A DNA stretch of 64,000 bases from Limnohabitans sp. 2KL-27. Its GTDB lineage: Bacteria > Pseudomonadota > Gammaproteobacteria > Burkholderiales > Burkholderiaceae_C. Shown in pieces: positions 17,029 to 25,229 of the stretch. The notes beneath the pieces were generated by a model. It saw only the letters and a program-made list of their open reading frames with translations, was not told the DNA's origin and searched no databases. Position 1 is the stretch's first letter. Each line of letters starts with the position of its first letter. Both the position numbers and the translations under genes were made by a program. The stretch lies in the NCBI RefSeq assembly GCF_001269345.1, contig NZ_CXOP01000001.1, positions 186,001 through 250,000 on the forward strand. Direction: 5' to 3'.

Positions 17029-17856
17029 ATGTCCGTTTATTGGGTCGGTGATGTGCAAGGCTGTGATGCGCCTTTGGGACGACTGCTGGATGAGATTGAT
17101 TTCTCTCCAAGCCGGGACAGCTTGTTTGTGTTGGGCGACCTGGTGAACCGAGGGCCCGATTCAGAAAAGGTGCTGCGGCGCTTGATGGCCATGGGCCATG
17201 CGGTGCAGTGCGTGCTGGGCAACCACGATTTGCATCTGTTGGCCGTGGCCGCTGGGGCTGGGCGACTCAAGCCCATGGACACGCTGGACGGCATCTTGCA
17301 CGCGGCCGACCGCCCTGCCCTGCTGGACTGGCTGCGCCATCAGCGCATGGCCATTTGGGACCAGGGTGTGCTGATGGTGCATGCGGGGGTGATGCCGTCA
17401 TGGACGGTGGCTCAGACCTTGGCTTTGGCGGGCGAGGTGGAGTCGGTTTTGCGAGGGCCCGATTTGAGCGATTTTTTGCACCAGATGTATGGCAACGAGC
17501 CTGCAGCATGGCGCGATGGTTTGACGGGTGTGGACCGTCTGCGCGTGGTGGTGAATGCGCTAACACGGCTGCGCTTTTGTTCTGCCCAAGGCGTGATGGA
17601 GTTTGCAAGCAAAGAAGCGGCCGATGCAGCGCCTGCGGGCTTCTTGCCCTGGTTTGACGTGCCGGGCAGGCAAACCGCCGATGTGACGGTGGCTTTTGGG
17701 CATTGGTCGACTTTGGGTTTGCTCAAGCGCCATGACGTGTGGGCGCTGGACACGGGTTGCGTGTGGGGTGGCTGCCTGAGCGCGATGCGGCTGGGCGCCG
17801 ACGGACAGCACGAGTTGGTTCAGGTGAAGTGCGAGCAGGCGCAGCGTCCAGGGTGA
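17029..17856 (+). CDS. apaH: bis(5'-nucleosyl)-tetraphosphatase, symmetrical
   Basis: From the ATG at 17029, preceded by AAAGAGGTG, it has 275 residues. It shows the calcineurin-like metallophosphatase signatures: WVGDVQGCD (about residues 4-12), VLGDLVNRGPDS (about 34-45), VLGNHDLHLL (about 61-70), VHAGVMPSW and FGHWSTLG. ApaH hydrolyses Ap4A to two ADP and decaps Np4-RNA in E. coli. The start upstream at 16975 is rejected because it lacks similarity and a ribosome site. It is divergent from the CBS-domain gene and followed by an Smr-domain gene. Confidence 0.95.
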   Translation: MSVYWVGDVQGCDAPLGRLLDEIDFSPSRDSLFVLGDLVNRGPDSEKVLRRLMAMGHAVQCVLGNHDLHLLAVAAGAGRLKPMDTLDGILHAADRPALLDWLRHQRMAIWDQGVLMVHAGVMPSWTVAQTLALAGEVESVLRGPDLSDFLHQMYGNEPAAWRDGLTGVDRLRVVVNALTRLRFCSAQGVMEFASKEAADAAPAGFLPWFDVPGRQTADVTVAFGHWSTLGLLKRHDVWALDTGCVWGGCLSAMRLGADGQHELVQVKCEQAQRPG

Positions 17857-17968
17857 ATGAACAGGACCTGGCCCCGATTGAATCCCAGCAGGAGGCTGCC
17901 CCTGCGGCCCAAGGTGTCACCAGGCGCGCCGCTGGTCCGACCGGGTCTTTTTGTGGCACGATCAGCGG

Positions 17969-18607
17969 GTGAAAATCCATGCCCTGCAAGACCTCAAAAA
18001 GGTCCAGAAACAACTCGCCGAGGCCCATGAAAAAGCCAAGGCCGAAGAGGCCGCTCGCCTGTCCGCTGCACGCCAGCGCGAAGCCGAGGCCCATTTGTTT
18101 GTGCGTGCGGTGGGCATTGTGCAGCGGCTGCCCTTGCATGACCTGGCCACCATCAGCCCCCCCGCGCCTGCACCGGTGGCCTTGCAGCGAAAAAAAGACG
18201 AAGAAGCGGTTTTGCGTGACGCCTTGAGCGATGGTTTTGATGTGAGCACCTTGCTCGACACCGATGACACCCTGAGCTTTCGGCGTCCCGGCATTGGCAT
18301 CGACGTCACCCAGAAGCTGCGCAAAGGGGGTTGGTCCATCCAACGCGAGATCGACCTGCACGGTCTGCGCAGCGACGAAGCCCGCGTGGCACTGGCCGAA
18401 TTCATCCGCATCGCCCACCGTCAAGGCTTGCGTTGTTTGCGCGTGGTGCATGGCAAAGGGCTGGGCTCGCCAGGCAAAACCTCGGTGCTCAAACCCAAGG
18501 TCCACAGTTGGTTGATCCAAAAAAACCAGGTCATGGCCTTTGTGCAGGCCAAACCCGCAGAAGGCGGCGCCGGCGCCTTGCTGGTGCTGCTCAAACCAGC
18601 AGGTTGA
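17969..18607 (+). CDS. Smr-domain protein (MutS2-type nuclease domain)
   Basis: About 212 residues from the GTG at 17969; a TTG at 17951 in the same frame is an alternative. The N-terminal third is a charged helix (LKKVQKQLAEAHEKAKAEEA) likely to form a coiled coil. The C-terminal half is the Smr domain: EIDLHGLRSDEARVALAEFI carries the DLHG motif and CLRVVHGKGLGSPGK the HGKG motif. Smr proteins nick or cut DNA or RNA, and related SmrB proteins cleave mRNA at collided ribosomes. The exact function of this stand-alone member is not established. It lies 112 bp after apaH. Confidence 0.9.
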   Translation: MKIHALQDLKKVQKQLAEAHEKAKAEEAARLSAARQREAEAHLFVRAVGIVQRLPLHDLATISPPAPAPVALQRKKDEEAVLRDALSDGFDVSTLLDTDDTLSFRRPGIGIDVTQKLRKGGWSIQREIDLHGLRSDEARVALAEFIRIAHRQGLRCLRVVHGKGLGSPGKTSVLKPKVHSWLIQKNQVMAFVQAKPAEGGAGALLVLLKPAG

Positions 18608-18618
18608 GCGGTTTCACC

Positions 18619-18646
18619 CATACGGCCACAGGGGCAGCCTCCCACG
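18619..18646. repeat. diverged REP hairpin (type D) between convergent genes
   Basis: CATACGGCCACAGGGGCAGC then CTCCCACG. It resembles the REP units around 21.7 and 22.4 kb (CATTCGGCCGCAGGGGCGGC + CTCCCACA), with stem changes. It lies between the convergent Smr and globin genes. Confidence 0.6.
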
Positions 18647-18658
18647 CAGGCATGGCTG

Positions 18659-19063
18659 TCAAGCGCCGCGGTTGCGCATCCAGTCGGCTGTTTTGAAGAA
18701 GCTGTCATTCAGCCGTTCGCGCAGCACCGGGTCAACCTGGGTTTCCTGCATGGCCTGGTCCATGCAGGCCAGCCATTGGTCACGCTCGAGCACGCCAATC
18801 GAAAACGGCATGTGGCGCATGCGCAGGCGCGGGTGGCCAAAGCGCTCGGTGTAGTGCGCCGGACCGCCGAGCCAACCACACAAGAACCAAAACAATTTGT
18901 CGCGTGCATCTTGCAAGGTGCTGCCGTGGGCGGCACGCAGTTCTTGGTAGCCGGGCTCGATGTCCATGAGGTCATAAAAGCGTTCGGCCAAGGCTTTGAC
19001 GCGGGCCTCGCCGCCGATCCACTCGAACGGGGTGTCAAACGGGGGTTTGTCTTCGATTTGCAT
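18659..19063 (-). CDS. group II truncated haemoglobin (trHbO-like)
   Basis: A 134-residue 2-on-2 globin. WIGGEARVKALAERFYDLMD is the start of helices A/B. FLCGWLGGPAHYTERFGHPR and RLRMRHMPFSIG contain the proximal-His region; the Trp and Tyr residues typical of group II distal and EF positions are also present. Family roles include oxygen or NO binding and oxidative defence. The length and motifs agree with the family. It is convergent to the Smr gene and about 26 bp downstream of the FtsX-type permease gene on the same strand. No function specific to this organism can be read. Confidence 0.9.
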   Translation of the reverse strand: MQIEDKPPFDTPFEWIGGEARVKALAERFYDLMDIEPGYQELRAAHGSTLQDARDKLFWFLCGWLGGPAHYTERFGHPRLRMRHMPFSIGVLERDQWLACMDQAMQETQVDPVLRERLNDSFFKTADWMRNRGA

Positions 19064-19089
19064 GGTGATGACTTTGCAGGCTCAGCGTT

Positions 19090-21630
19090 TTACTCGGTGG
19101 ATTGCCGCAGGGTTTGCATGACGGGTTGGCGCAGCACACCCGACAAGCTGAGGCTGCCTGCGGTCCAGGCCAGCAAAGCGCCCAAGGCGCCGCCTGCCAA
19201 GGGGGCCCAGAGCGGCGGCTGCCACGCAAACTCGAACGCGAAACGGGCCAGCGCCCAGCCGACCACCAAGGCCATGCTGCTGGCCATGAAGCCGGCCAGC
19301 CAACCCAAACCCAGCAACTCGGTGCGCTGCACTTGGGCCAACAAGCCGCGCCCTGCCCCGAGCGCCCGCATGATGGCGTATTCGCGCTCACGCGCTTGGC
19401 GGCTGGCGCCCACGGCGGCCAGCAGCACCATCAGGCCTGCGGCCAAAGTGAAGGCAAACAGGTATTCCACAGCCCGGATGACCTGGTCCATGACGCGTTG
19501 CACCTGCGCCAAAGTGCTGCGCATGTCCACGTTGGTGATGTTGGGGAACTGGTTGACCAGCGCGTTGTCAAAACCCTCGGGGCCAGCGGGTGAGCGGAAG
19601 GCCGCCATGTAGGTCATGGGCAGGTCGGGCATTTGCGAGACGGGGAACATCATGAAGAAGTTGGCCCGCATGGAGGTCCAGTCGACCTTGCGCAAGCTGG
19701 TCACACGCGCTTCGCGAGCTTGGCCCGCGATGTCAAAGCGCAGTTGGTCGCCCAGTTTCAGGCCCAAAGTGTCGGCGATGCCTTGCTCCACACTCACGCC
19801 GTCGGCTTCTTCAGGCACCCAACGGCCTGCGGTCAGAGGGTTATGGGCAGGCAAAGTGGCCGAGTGCGAGAGGTTGATTTCGCGGTCAATCAGGCGTTTG
19901 GCGCGGTCAACTTCAAAGTCGGAGGGGCTGACCTCGCGGCCGTTGATGGCGACCAAACGGCCACGGATCATGGGGAACCAGTCGGGCGACTGCACCCCCG
20001 CCTTGTTCAAACTCGCCAAAAATTCGGTGGCTTGTTCAGGCTGCACATTGATGACAAATCGATCGGGGGCGTTGGCGGGCGTGGCTTGCCGCCAGCTGGC
20101 AATCAAATCGGTGCGCAGCAGCACCAGCAAGGCCAGTGCCAACAAGCCCACCGACAAAGCGCTGACCTGCACCACCGCAAACACCGGGCGTGCCGCCACT
20201 TGGCGCGTGGCCAAGCGCAACCAACTCGGCGAGTTCTCACCGGGTACGGCTCGGCGCAACACCCACAAGGCGGCAGCGGCCAGTCCGGCAAACACCAACA
20301 AGGCCACGGCAAAACCGCCCACAGTGATCAGGCCCAGCGTCAGGCTGCGGCTGACCATGAGCAAGGTCAGCGCAAAGCCCACCAGCCCCATGACCAACAC
20401 CAACCACGAGCGCACTTGCACGCTGCCCAAATCGCGCCGAATCACGCGCAAGGGCGGGACCTGAGCCAGCTGCAAAACAGGCGGCAAGCCAAAGGCCACC
20501 AACAAGGTCAGGCCCATGGCCATGCCCATCAGTGCCGGCTGCATGGTGGCGGAGGGCAGCTGCGCATCGACCAGGCCCGCCAGCAACACCACAAAACCCA
20601 GGTGAACCGCATAGCCGGCCAGCACACCCACGGCACTGGCCAAAAGGCCAGCGCCCAAGAACTCCAGGCCATAACTCAAAGTGAGTGTGCGCTGGCTTTG
20701 ACCCAACACCCTGAGCAAGGCACAGGCATCAAGTTGCCTCTCTGCGAAGCTGCGGGCCGCCAAAGCCACGGCCACGGCGCAAAGCAAGGCGGCCAACAAG
20801 GCGACCAGGTTCAAGAACTGCGAGGCACGGTCCAGCGTCTGGCGCATTTCGGGGCGTCCACTGTCCAGCGACTCGATTTGCACGCCGCGCACATGGGCCA
20901 ACTCCACCTCAGGCCGTGCCCACTGCACAAAGCGCTCGGCCGCTGCAGCATCGCCCGCCACCGCCATGCGCCAAGTGATGCGGCTTGCGGGTTGCACCAA
21001 ACCCGTGGATGCCAAATCGGCCGCGTTCATCATCACGCGGGGTGCAAAGGTCATGAAACCAGCGCCCCGGTCAGGTTCACGCTCGATGACGGCAGAGATG
21101 CGGAAACTGCGCTCGCCCAGGCCCAGCATCTGCCCGGTTTTCAGGCCCAAGTTGTCGAGCAGCGCAGGGTCCACCCACACCTCGCCCACAGGAGGCAGCT
21201 GGGGTGGAACGCCCGCAGCAACCGGCGGGCCCACTTCGGGCAAGACGAGCAATTTGCCGCGCAAGGGATAGCCAGGCTCCACCGCCTTGAGGGCAACCAG
21301 GCGGCTGGCACCACCTTGCTCGGCCAAGGCGCGGGCCATGGTGGGAAAGCTCACATTGGTGTTGGTCTGCAAGCCCAGTCTTTGGGCCTGCTGCACAAAG
21401 GCGGCCGGGGTGCTTTGGTCGCTGACCACCACCGCGTCGCCACCGAGCAGTTGACGCGCATCGCGCCACAAACCCGACTGCATCCGGTCGGCCAAAAACC
21501 CCACCGCCGTGAGCGCGGCCACCGCCAGTGCCACCGACACCATGAGCAGCCGCAACTCGCCCGCACGCAAATCGCGCCACAAATTGCGCCCCCCCAATCG
21601 CAGGCCGTGCATCCATCCTTGTTGATTCAT
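19090..21630 (-). CDS. FtsX-like permease of an ABC exporter (YbbP type)
   Basis: An 846-residue membrane protein with two FtsX permease domains. The N-terminal TM is ELRLLMVSVALAVAALTAVG. The first FtsX core is near residues 265-400 (LVALLAALLCAVAVALAARS, ACALLRVLGQSQRT). A second lies at the C terminus (LFAFTLAAGLMVLLAAVGAS, REREYAIMRALGAGRGLL). Large periplasmic MacB-type domains lie between. Members of this family work with a YbbA-type ATPase, often beside tesA. No ATPase gene is present here, so the partner must be encoded elsewhere. The cargo is unknown; lipoprotein or lipid-linked export is the family-level guess. Confidence 0.9.
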   Translation of the reverse strand: MNQQGWMHGLRLGGRNLWRDLRAGELRLLMVSVALAVAALTAVGFLADRMQSGLWRDARQLLGGDAVVVSDQSTPAAFVQQAQRLGLQTNTNVSFPTMARALAEQGGASRLVALKAVEPGYPLRGKLLVLPEVGPPVAAGVPPQLPPVGEVWVDPALLDNLGLKTGQMLGLGERSFRISAVIEREPDRGAGFMTFAPRVMMNAADLASTGLVQPASRITWRMAVAGDAAAAERFVQWARPEVELAHVRGVQIESLDSGRPEMRQTLDRASQFLNLVALLAALLCAVAVALAARSFAERQLDACALLRVLGQSQRTLTLSYGLEFLGAGLLASAVGVLAGYAVHLGFVVLLAGLVDAQLPSATMQPALMGMAMGLTLLVAFGLPPVLQLAQVPPLRVIRRDLGSVQVRSWLVLVMGLVGFALTLLMVSRSLTLGLITVGGFAVALLVFAGLAAAALWVLRRAVPGENSPSWLRLATRQVAARPVFAVVQVSALSVGLLALALLVLLRTDLIASWRQATPANAPDRFVINVQPEQATEFLASLNKAGVQSPDWFPMIRGRLVAINGREVSPSDFEVDRAKRLIDREINLSHSATLPAHNPLTAGRWVPEEADGVSVEQGIADTLGLKLGDQLRFDIAGQAREARVTSLRKVDWTSMRANFFMMFPVSQMPDLPMTYMAAFRSPAGPEGFDNALVNQFPNITNVDMRSTLAQVQRVMDQVIRAVEYLFAFTLAAGLMVLLAAVGASRQAREREYAIMRALGAGRGLLAQVQRTELLGLGWLAGFMASSMALVVGWALARFAFEFAWQPPLWAPLAGGALGALLAWTAGSLSLSGVLRQPVMQTLRQSTE

Positions 21631-21695
21631 GCCGCCACCTTACCGCACAAGCCATTCACAGCGGGCAGCAAGGCATTTTTTTATGTCAATTCACC

Positions 21696-21868
21696 CATTC
21701 GGCCGCAGGGGCGGCCTCCCACAAAGACAAGGCATCCTGCATTTCGTGGGAGCGAGCCCCTGCTCGCGAATGAGAGCCAGAGCCACTGCACACATTCGGC
21801 TGCGGGGGCAGCCTCCTACAAGGGCAGGGCTTTGGGAGTTTGTGGGAGCGAGCCCCTGATCGCGAATG
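21696..21868. repeat. REP cluster (BIME-like) upstream of the RAYT gene
   Basis: Four hairpin units in alternating orientation: 21696-21723 and 21793-21820 (CATTCGG...CTCC[CT]ACA form) and 21745-21772 and 21841-21868 (GTGGGAGCGAGCCCCTG, then [CA]TCGCGAATG form). The GTGGGAG foot and GAATG end are constant, but the stem bases change in a complementary way between units (CGAG/CTCG, GGCCG/CGGCC, GGCTGC/GCAGCC). The cluster fills most of the 299-bp gap between the permease and RAYT genes. Confidence 0.85.
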
Positions 21869-21929
21869 ATGGAAAAACTGTCTTGCTAGCACTGAGGGTA
21901 GTCAGTAGCATCACCTCAGGGAGCACAAC

Positions 21930-22373
21930 ATGGCACAAAAAGCCGAGTCAAACCGCTTGCGCACTGGCCGTCATTCACAAGCAGGCCAGGTGTATCTGCT
22001 GACGATGGTCACCCACAACCGCCAAGCTGTTTTTGCGGAATTTCAAGCAGCTCGTTGCCTGATCCGCACTTTGCAAGCAGAAGAGCGCTTGAGCCGAGCC
22101 AGCACATGGGCCTATGTGCTGATGCCTGACCATCTGCACTGGTTGATGCAGCTGGGTGAAGAAGTGGATTTGGCGCGGTGCGTGCAAGGGGTGAAGTCGC
22201 TGGTTACGCGTCAGTTGGACCAAACGGTTTGGCAAGCGGGGTTTCACGACCGGGCCATGCGCAAAGAAGAGGACTTGCAGGCCTTGGCCAGGTACATCGT
22301 GGCCAATCCTTTGAGGGCGGGTTTGGTCAAACGTGTGGGCGATTACCCGCATTGGGACGCGATGTGGCTTTGA
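21930..22373 (+). CDS. REP-associated tyrosine transposase (RAYT, Y1_Tnp domain)
   Basis: A 147-residue TnpA_REP-type protein. YLLTMVTHNRQAVFAE opens the Y1 fold. MPDHLHWLMQLG (about residues 69-80) carries the HUH-family His pair in the form HLH, and ALARYIVANPLRAGLVKRV (about 111-129) carries the catalytic Tyr. RAYTs are domesticated single-strand nucleases related to IS200/IS605 transposases; they bind and cut the REP hairpins that surround them. Four REP units lie upstream and three downstream here, and more lie at 18.6 and 51.1 kb. The gene looks intact, so the REP family may still be mobile. Confidence 0.92.
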   Translation: MAQKAESNRLRTGRHSQAGQVYLLTMVTHNRQAVFAEFQAARCLIRTLQAEERLSRASTWAYVLMPDHLHWLMQLGEEVDLARCVQGVKSLVTRQLDQTVWQAGFHDRAMRKEEDLQALARYIVANPLRAGLVKRVGDYPHWDAMWL

Positions 22374-22378
22374 AAAAC

Positions 22379-22504
22379 ATTCGGCCGCAGGGGCGGCCTC
22401 CCACAGGGATTTAGTGCCTGTTCACGCATTCGGCCGCAGGGGCGGCCACCCACAGAGATAGGCCTCGTCTGGCTTTTTGTGGGAGCGAGCCTCTGCTCGC
22501 GAAT
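22379..22504. repeat. REP cluster downstream of the RAYT gene
   Basis: Three REP units: 22379-22406 and 22427-22454 (CATTCGGCCGCAGGGGCGGC form) and 22478-22504 (TGTGGGAGCGAGCCTCTGCT form). They lie directly after the RAYT stop and before the fdhD stop, completing a REP-RAYT-REP unit. Confidence 0.85.
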
Positions 22505-22507
22505 GGT

Positions 22508-23389
22508 TTATCGGGCCAGTTCGGGTTGCCAGACCAAGCGCTCGGGAGCGCTGAAGCACAGGAAGCGCTTGTTGGTGGCGCGTCCGATGGCGCACAGGCC
22601 CAGACGCTTGGCGACATCCAGGCCCATTTGCGTGATGCCGCTGCGCGACACCACCACGGGCACACCCATCTGAGCCGACTTGATGACCATCTCGCTGGTC
22701 AAACGGCCCGTGGTGTAGAACACTTTGTCTTGCCCGCTCACGTCGTTCATCCACATCCAGCCGGCGATGGTGTCCACCGCGTTGTGACGGCCCACGTCTT
22801 CGACGAACATCAGCATCTCGTCGCCCTGAAACAGGGCGCAACCGTGCACCGAGCCGGACGATTTGTAGGTGGTTTCTTGCAGGCGGATGGCGTTCACCAA
22901 GCCATAGAGCTGGCCTTGCGTGATCTGGGCAGGCGGCAACTCGATCTCATCGATGTGGGCCATCAGGTCGCCGAACACACTGCCCTGACCGCATCCGGTG
23001 GTGACCACGCGATCGGCGCTGCGCTCGATGACCACCTGGGCGTTGGCTCGGGTTTTGACAGCGGCCACACCGGGCTCGCCCACTTCGCCTTCGCCTATCG
23101 TCCAGTCCACCGTGATGGATTCAATCTGGTCCACCGAGTCGATCAGGCGCTGGTTGCGCAAGAAACCCAACACCAACCACTCGGGTTCGGCCCCCAGCGA
23201 CATCAGGGTCACCAGCTCTTTTTTGTCGAGGTAAATGGTGAGCGCCCGCTCGGCGGGGATTTGGGTCTCGGATACGTCACCGAATTCGTTGTGCACGGGC
23301 ACGGTGCGCGTGAGAGGCGCACGCGCTCGGGTGATGTGGGGCTTGGGCAGGGCCGAAGTGGCCACGGGGGCGTTCAAAACAACAGACAT
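22508..23389 (-). CDS. fdhD: formate dehydrogenase accessory sulfurtransferase FdhD
   Basis: A 293-residue protein. FdhD transfers sulfur from IscS to the molybdenum cofactor of formate dehydrogenase, which is needed for activity. ERALTIYLDKKELVTLMSLG and EWLVLGFLRNQRLI form the N-terminal part; TTGCGQGSVF (about residues 131-140) is the catalytic Cys region; GRHNAVDTIAGWM and SRSGITQMGL follow. The second Cys of the CxxC-like motif described for E. coli FdhD is Gly here (CGQG). It is transcribed in the same direction as the formate dehydrogenase genes but sits behind a hairpin terminator at 23407-23438, so it may have its own promoter. Confidence 0.94.
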   Translation of the reverse strand: MSVVLNAPVATSALPKPHITRARAPLTRTVPVHNEFGDVSETQIPAERALTIYLDKKELVTLMSLGAEPEWLVLGFLRNQRLIDSVDQIESITVDWTIGEGEVGEPGVAAVKTRANAQVVIERSADRVVTTGCGQGSVFGDLMAHIDEIELPPAQITQGQLYGLVNAIRLQETTYKSSGSVHGCALFQGDEMLMFVEDVGRHNAVDTIAGWMWMNDVSGQDKVFYTTGRLTSEMVIKSAQMGVPVVVSRSGITQMGLDVAKRLGLCAIGRATNKRFLCFSAPERLVWQPELAR

Positions 23390-23406
23390 GGCTTGAGCCT
23401 AACGTA

Positions 23407-23438
23407 AAAATCCCCCGCCGTTACCGACGGGGGATTTT
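23407..23438. terminator. bidirectional hairpin terminator between the fdh operon and fdhD
   Basis: An 11-bp perfect stem, AAAATCCCCCG / CGGGGGATTTT, with a 10-nt loop. The A and T runs at both ends make it terminator-like on either strand. In the minus direction it follows the small Ala/Pro-rich gene and precedes fdhD. Confidence 0.85.
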
Positions 23439-23459
23439 GCGGTGACGCTGAAAAAAGGA

Positions 23460-23795
23460 TCAGCCTTTTTTGGCAGGTGCTGCCGCTGGTTTGGCACCCG
23501 CTGGTGCGGCTGCGGGTGCAGCGGCGGTGGTGTCAGCAGGCTTGTAGGCACCTGGGTCCACACAAGCGGGCGTGGCTGTGGGTGCAGCTTTGCCTTTGCC
23601 GTTGGTTTTGTAATAGTGCGCTGCCGTCTTTTCACGTGACTTGCACAGTTGGAAGTCGGCCACTTTGTTGGCGTGCGCTGTTTTGGCAGCAGCTTCGGCA
23701 GCTTTGGCTTTGGCCTCGTCGCTCAGGGCGGGCAATTTGGCCATGGCACCAAAGCTGATGGCCAGCGCAGACATGACAAGCAGGTATTTTTTCAT
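23460..23795 (-). CDS. small secreted Ala/Pro/Lys-rich protein of the fdh operon
   Basis: From the ATG at 23795, preceded by AGGAGAACACC, it encodes 111 residues. MKKYLLVMSALAISFGAMAK is a clear Sec signal peptide with an AMA cleavage site. The mature part has a helix rich in Ala and Lys (SDEAKAKAAEAAAKTAHANK), two Cys (about residues 51 and 77) that could form a disulfide, and a low-complexity Ala/Pro tail. I do not recognise a domain. It is the last gene of the run that starts at 29073, 14 bp after the cytochrome b gene, so a link to periplasmic formate oxidation is plausible but unproven. Confidence 0.75.
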   Translation of the reverse strand: MKKYLLVMSALAISFGAMAKLPALSDEAKAKAAEAAAKTAHANKVADFQLCKSREKTAAHYYKTNGKGKAAPTATPACVDPGAYKPADTTAAAPAAAPAGAKPAAAPAKKG

Positions 23796-23809
23796 GGTGT
23801 TCTCCTGGC

Positions 23810-24985
23810 TCAAACCGAAGCCGTTTTAGCGGGTGTCGCAGCGGCGTCCGATGCAGGCACAGAGCGCTGCGCAGGGATCTTGCCGGACTTGACGTCGTTG
23901 TACCAAAGTTCATGGTGCTCTTTGGCCCAAGTTTCATCCACATAGCCTTCGCGCATGGCTTTGTAGGCGCCGCGCATGCCGATCGTGCCCATGTAAATGT
24001 GACCAATGAACATGGCCATCATGAACAAGGCGGCCACGCCGTGGATCATGGCTGCGATTTGCATGGTGCCGCGTTCGTAGATCAGACCGGGGATGAGCAT
24101 GTCCAGCACCAAGCCAGAACCCACCACGATCAAACCGAGGAACAACACACCGCCCCAGAACACCACCTTTTCACCGGCATTGAAGCGGTGCGAAGGCACT
24201 TCGGTGCCGGAGAACAAGCCGCCGCCTTTGGCGATCCACGCCCAATCTTCTTTGGAAGGCAAGTTATCCTTGACGAAAGTGACGAACACGATCACCAAGG
24301 ACACTGCGAACAGCGGACCTGCAAAGTTGTGGATGTTCTTCAAAGCAAATGACAACCAGCCAAACAAGGTGCTGCCAATGATGGGCAACAAAAAGAACTT
24401 GCCGTAGGCCATGACGATGCCAGAAATGGCCAACGACACAAAAGCGATGGCATTGGCCCAGTGGGCCGATCGCTCAAACGGTGTGAAGCGTTCGATCTTC
24501 CGGCCGGTTTCCTGGCCGTGCAACTCCATCGTGCCTTTGCTGAAATAAAACAGCGCCATCGCACCCACGGCAATCAGCAACAAAGCAGCGCCATAAGGGA
24601 TGATGATGTTGTTGCGCACTTGACGCCAGGATTCACCGGCTGAAGCCAGACGGGAGCCGGGGTATTGGACGAAGGGCTGGATCAGGTTGCCGGCTTCGGG
24701 GGCCTGGCTTTTGGGCAGGCTGGTGTAGCCGCTCACGCCCTGACCCACCGCGCGCCACACGGGCGCGTTGTTGCCAGGCTGGACCTGGCTACGCTCGGCG
24801 TTGGTCTGGTCTTTGTACTTCGGATCGGCGTCCGCACTGGGCGCGATCTGGAAGATGTTGGCGCTTTTCACACCCAGGCTGGTTTCAGCCTGGGCAGCGG
24901 GCGCAGGCGCAGCCGGGCTTGGTGTTTGGGCAGATGCACCCAACACCGCCATGGCGAGCCCAAAAGTCAATAACATGCGGCGCAT
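23810..24985 (-). CDS. formate dehydrogenase gamma subunit (membrane cytochrome b)
   Basis: The ATG at 24985 (MRRMLLTFGLAMAVLGASAQ), preceded by AAGGAGAAG, gives 391 residues with a signal peptide. The long Ala/Pro-rich periplasmic start precedes five membrane segments. Heme ligands are likely the His residues in ERSAHWANAIAF, NIHNFAGPLF, MIHGVAALFMM and GHIYMG, as in FdnI/FdoI-type cytochrome b556. It passes electrons from the Fe-S subunit to quinone. The reading frame extends to 25306, but that upstream part overlaps two genes and is rejected. The N-terminal extension before the first cytochrome helix is longer than in E. coli FdnI. Confidence 0.92.
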   Translation of the reverse strand: MRRMLLTFGLAMAVLGASAQTPSPAAPAPAAQAETSLGVKSANIFQIAPSADADPKYKDQTNAERSQVQPGNNAPVWRAVGQGVSGYTSLPKSQAPEAGNLIQPFVQYPGSRLASAGESWRQVRNNIIIPYGAALLLIAVGAMALFYFSKGTMELHGQETGRKIERFTPFERSAHWANAIAFVSLAISGIVMAYGKFFLLPIIGSTLFGWLSFALKNIHNFAGPLFAVSLVIVFVTFVKDNLPSKEDWAWIAKGGGLFSGTEVPSHRFNAGEKVVFWGGVLFLGLIVVGSGLVLDMLIPGLIYERGTMQIAAMIHGVAALFMMAMFIGHIYMGTIGMRGAYKAMREGYVDETWAKEHHELWYNDVKSGKIPAQRSVPASDAAATPAKTASV

Positions 24986-25002
24986 GAACTTCTCCTTGGC
25001 GC

Positions 25003-25227
25003 TCACTTGGGTGCGCGGACGTGGTCGTTTTGGCCGTAAGTGGCACGGGCCTTGAGGTGGTTGGCCCAGCCGTCTTTGTCGCCGGCTTTCCAGCCAGGTT
25101 CTGTGAAAGTTGCCACGCCCGTGCCGCTGTAGGGCGGCTTGTCGGTGCGCACACCTTTGGCATCTTGCGGTTTTTCGCCACAAGCCACCAACAAAATGGC
25201 GCTGCAAAAAATGAAAGCTGCTTTCAT
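25003..25227 (-). CDS. small lipoprotein of the formate dehydrogenase operon
   Basis: A 74-residue protein. MKAAFIFCSAILLVACGEKP is a lipoprotein signal with the lipobox LVAC and the lipidated Cys at residue 16. The mature part is short and polar (SGTGVATFTEPGWKAGDKDG). It lies 2 bp after the Fe-S subunit gene and 17 bp before the cytochrome b gene, so it is almost certainly co-transcribed with them. I do not know a function; it could be an assembly or attachment factor for the periplasmic enzyme. Its position exactly between two structural genes is the main evidence that it is real. Confidence 0.75.
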   Translation of the reverse strand: MKAAFIFCSAILLVACGEKPQDAKGVRTDKPPYSGTGVATFTEPGWKAGDKDGWANHLKARATYGQNDHVRAPK

Positions 25228-25229
25228 GT

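Noticed and set aside
19633..22002. 789-codon open frame on the + strand opposite the FtsX-type permease
   Set aside because: It mirrors the coding strand of a clear permease gene, is His/Gln/Arg-rich without any domain, and runs through REP repeats. It is a GC-rich antisense shadow.
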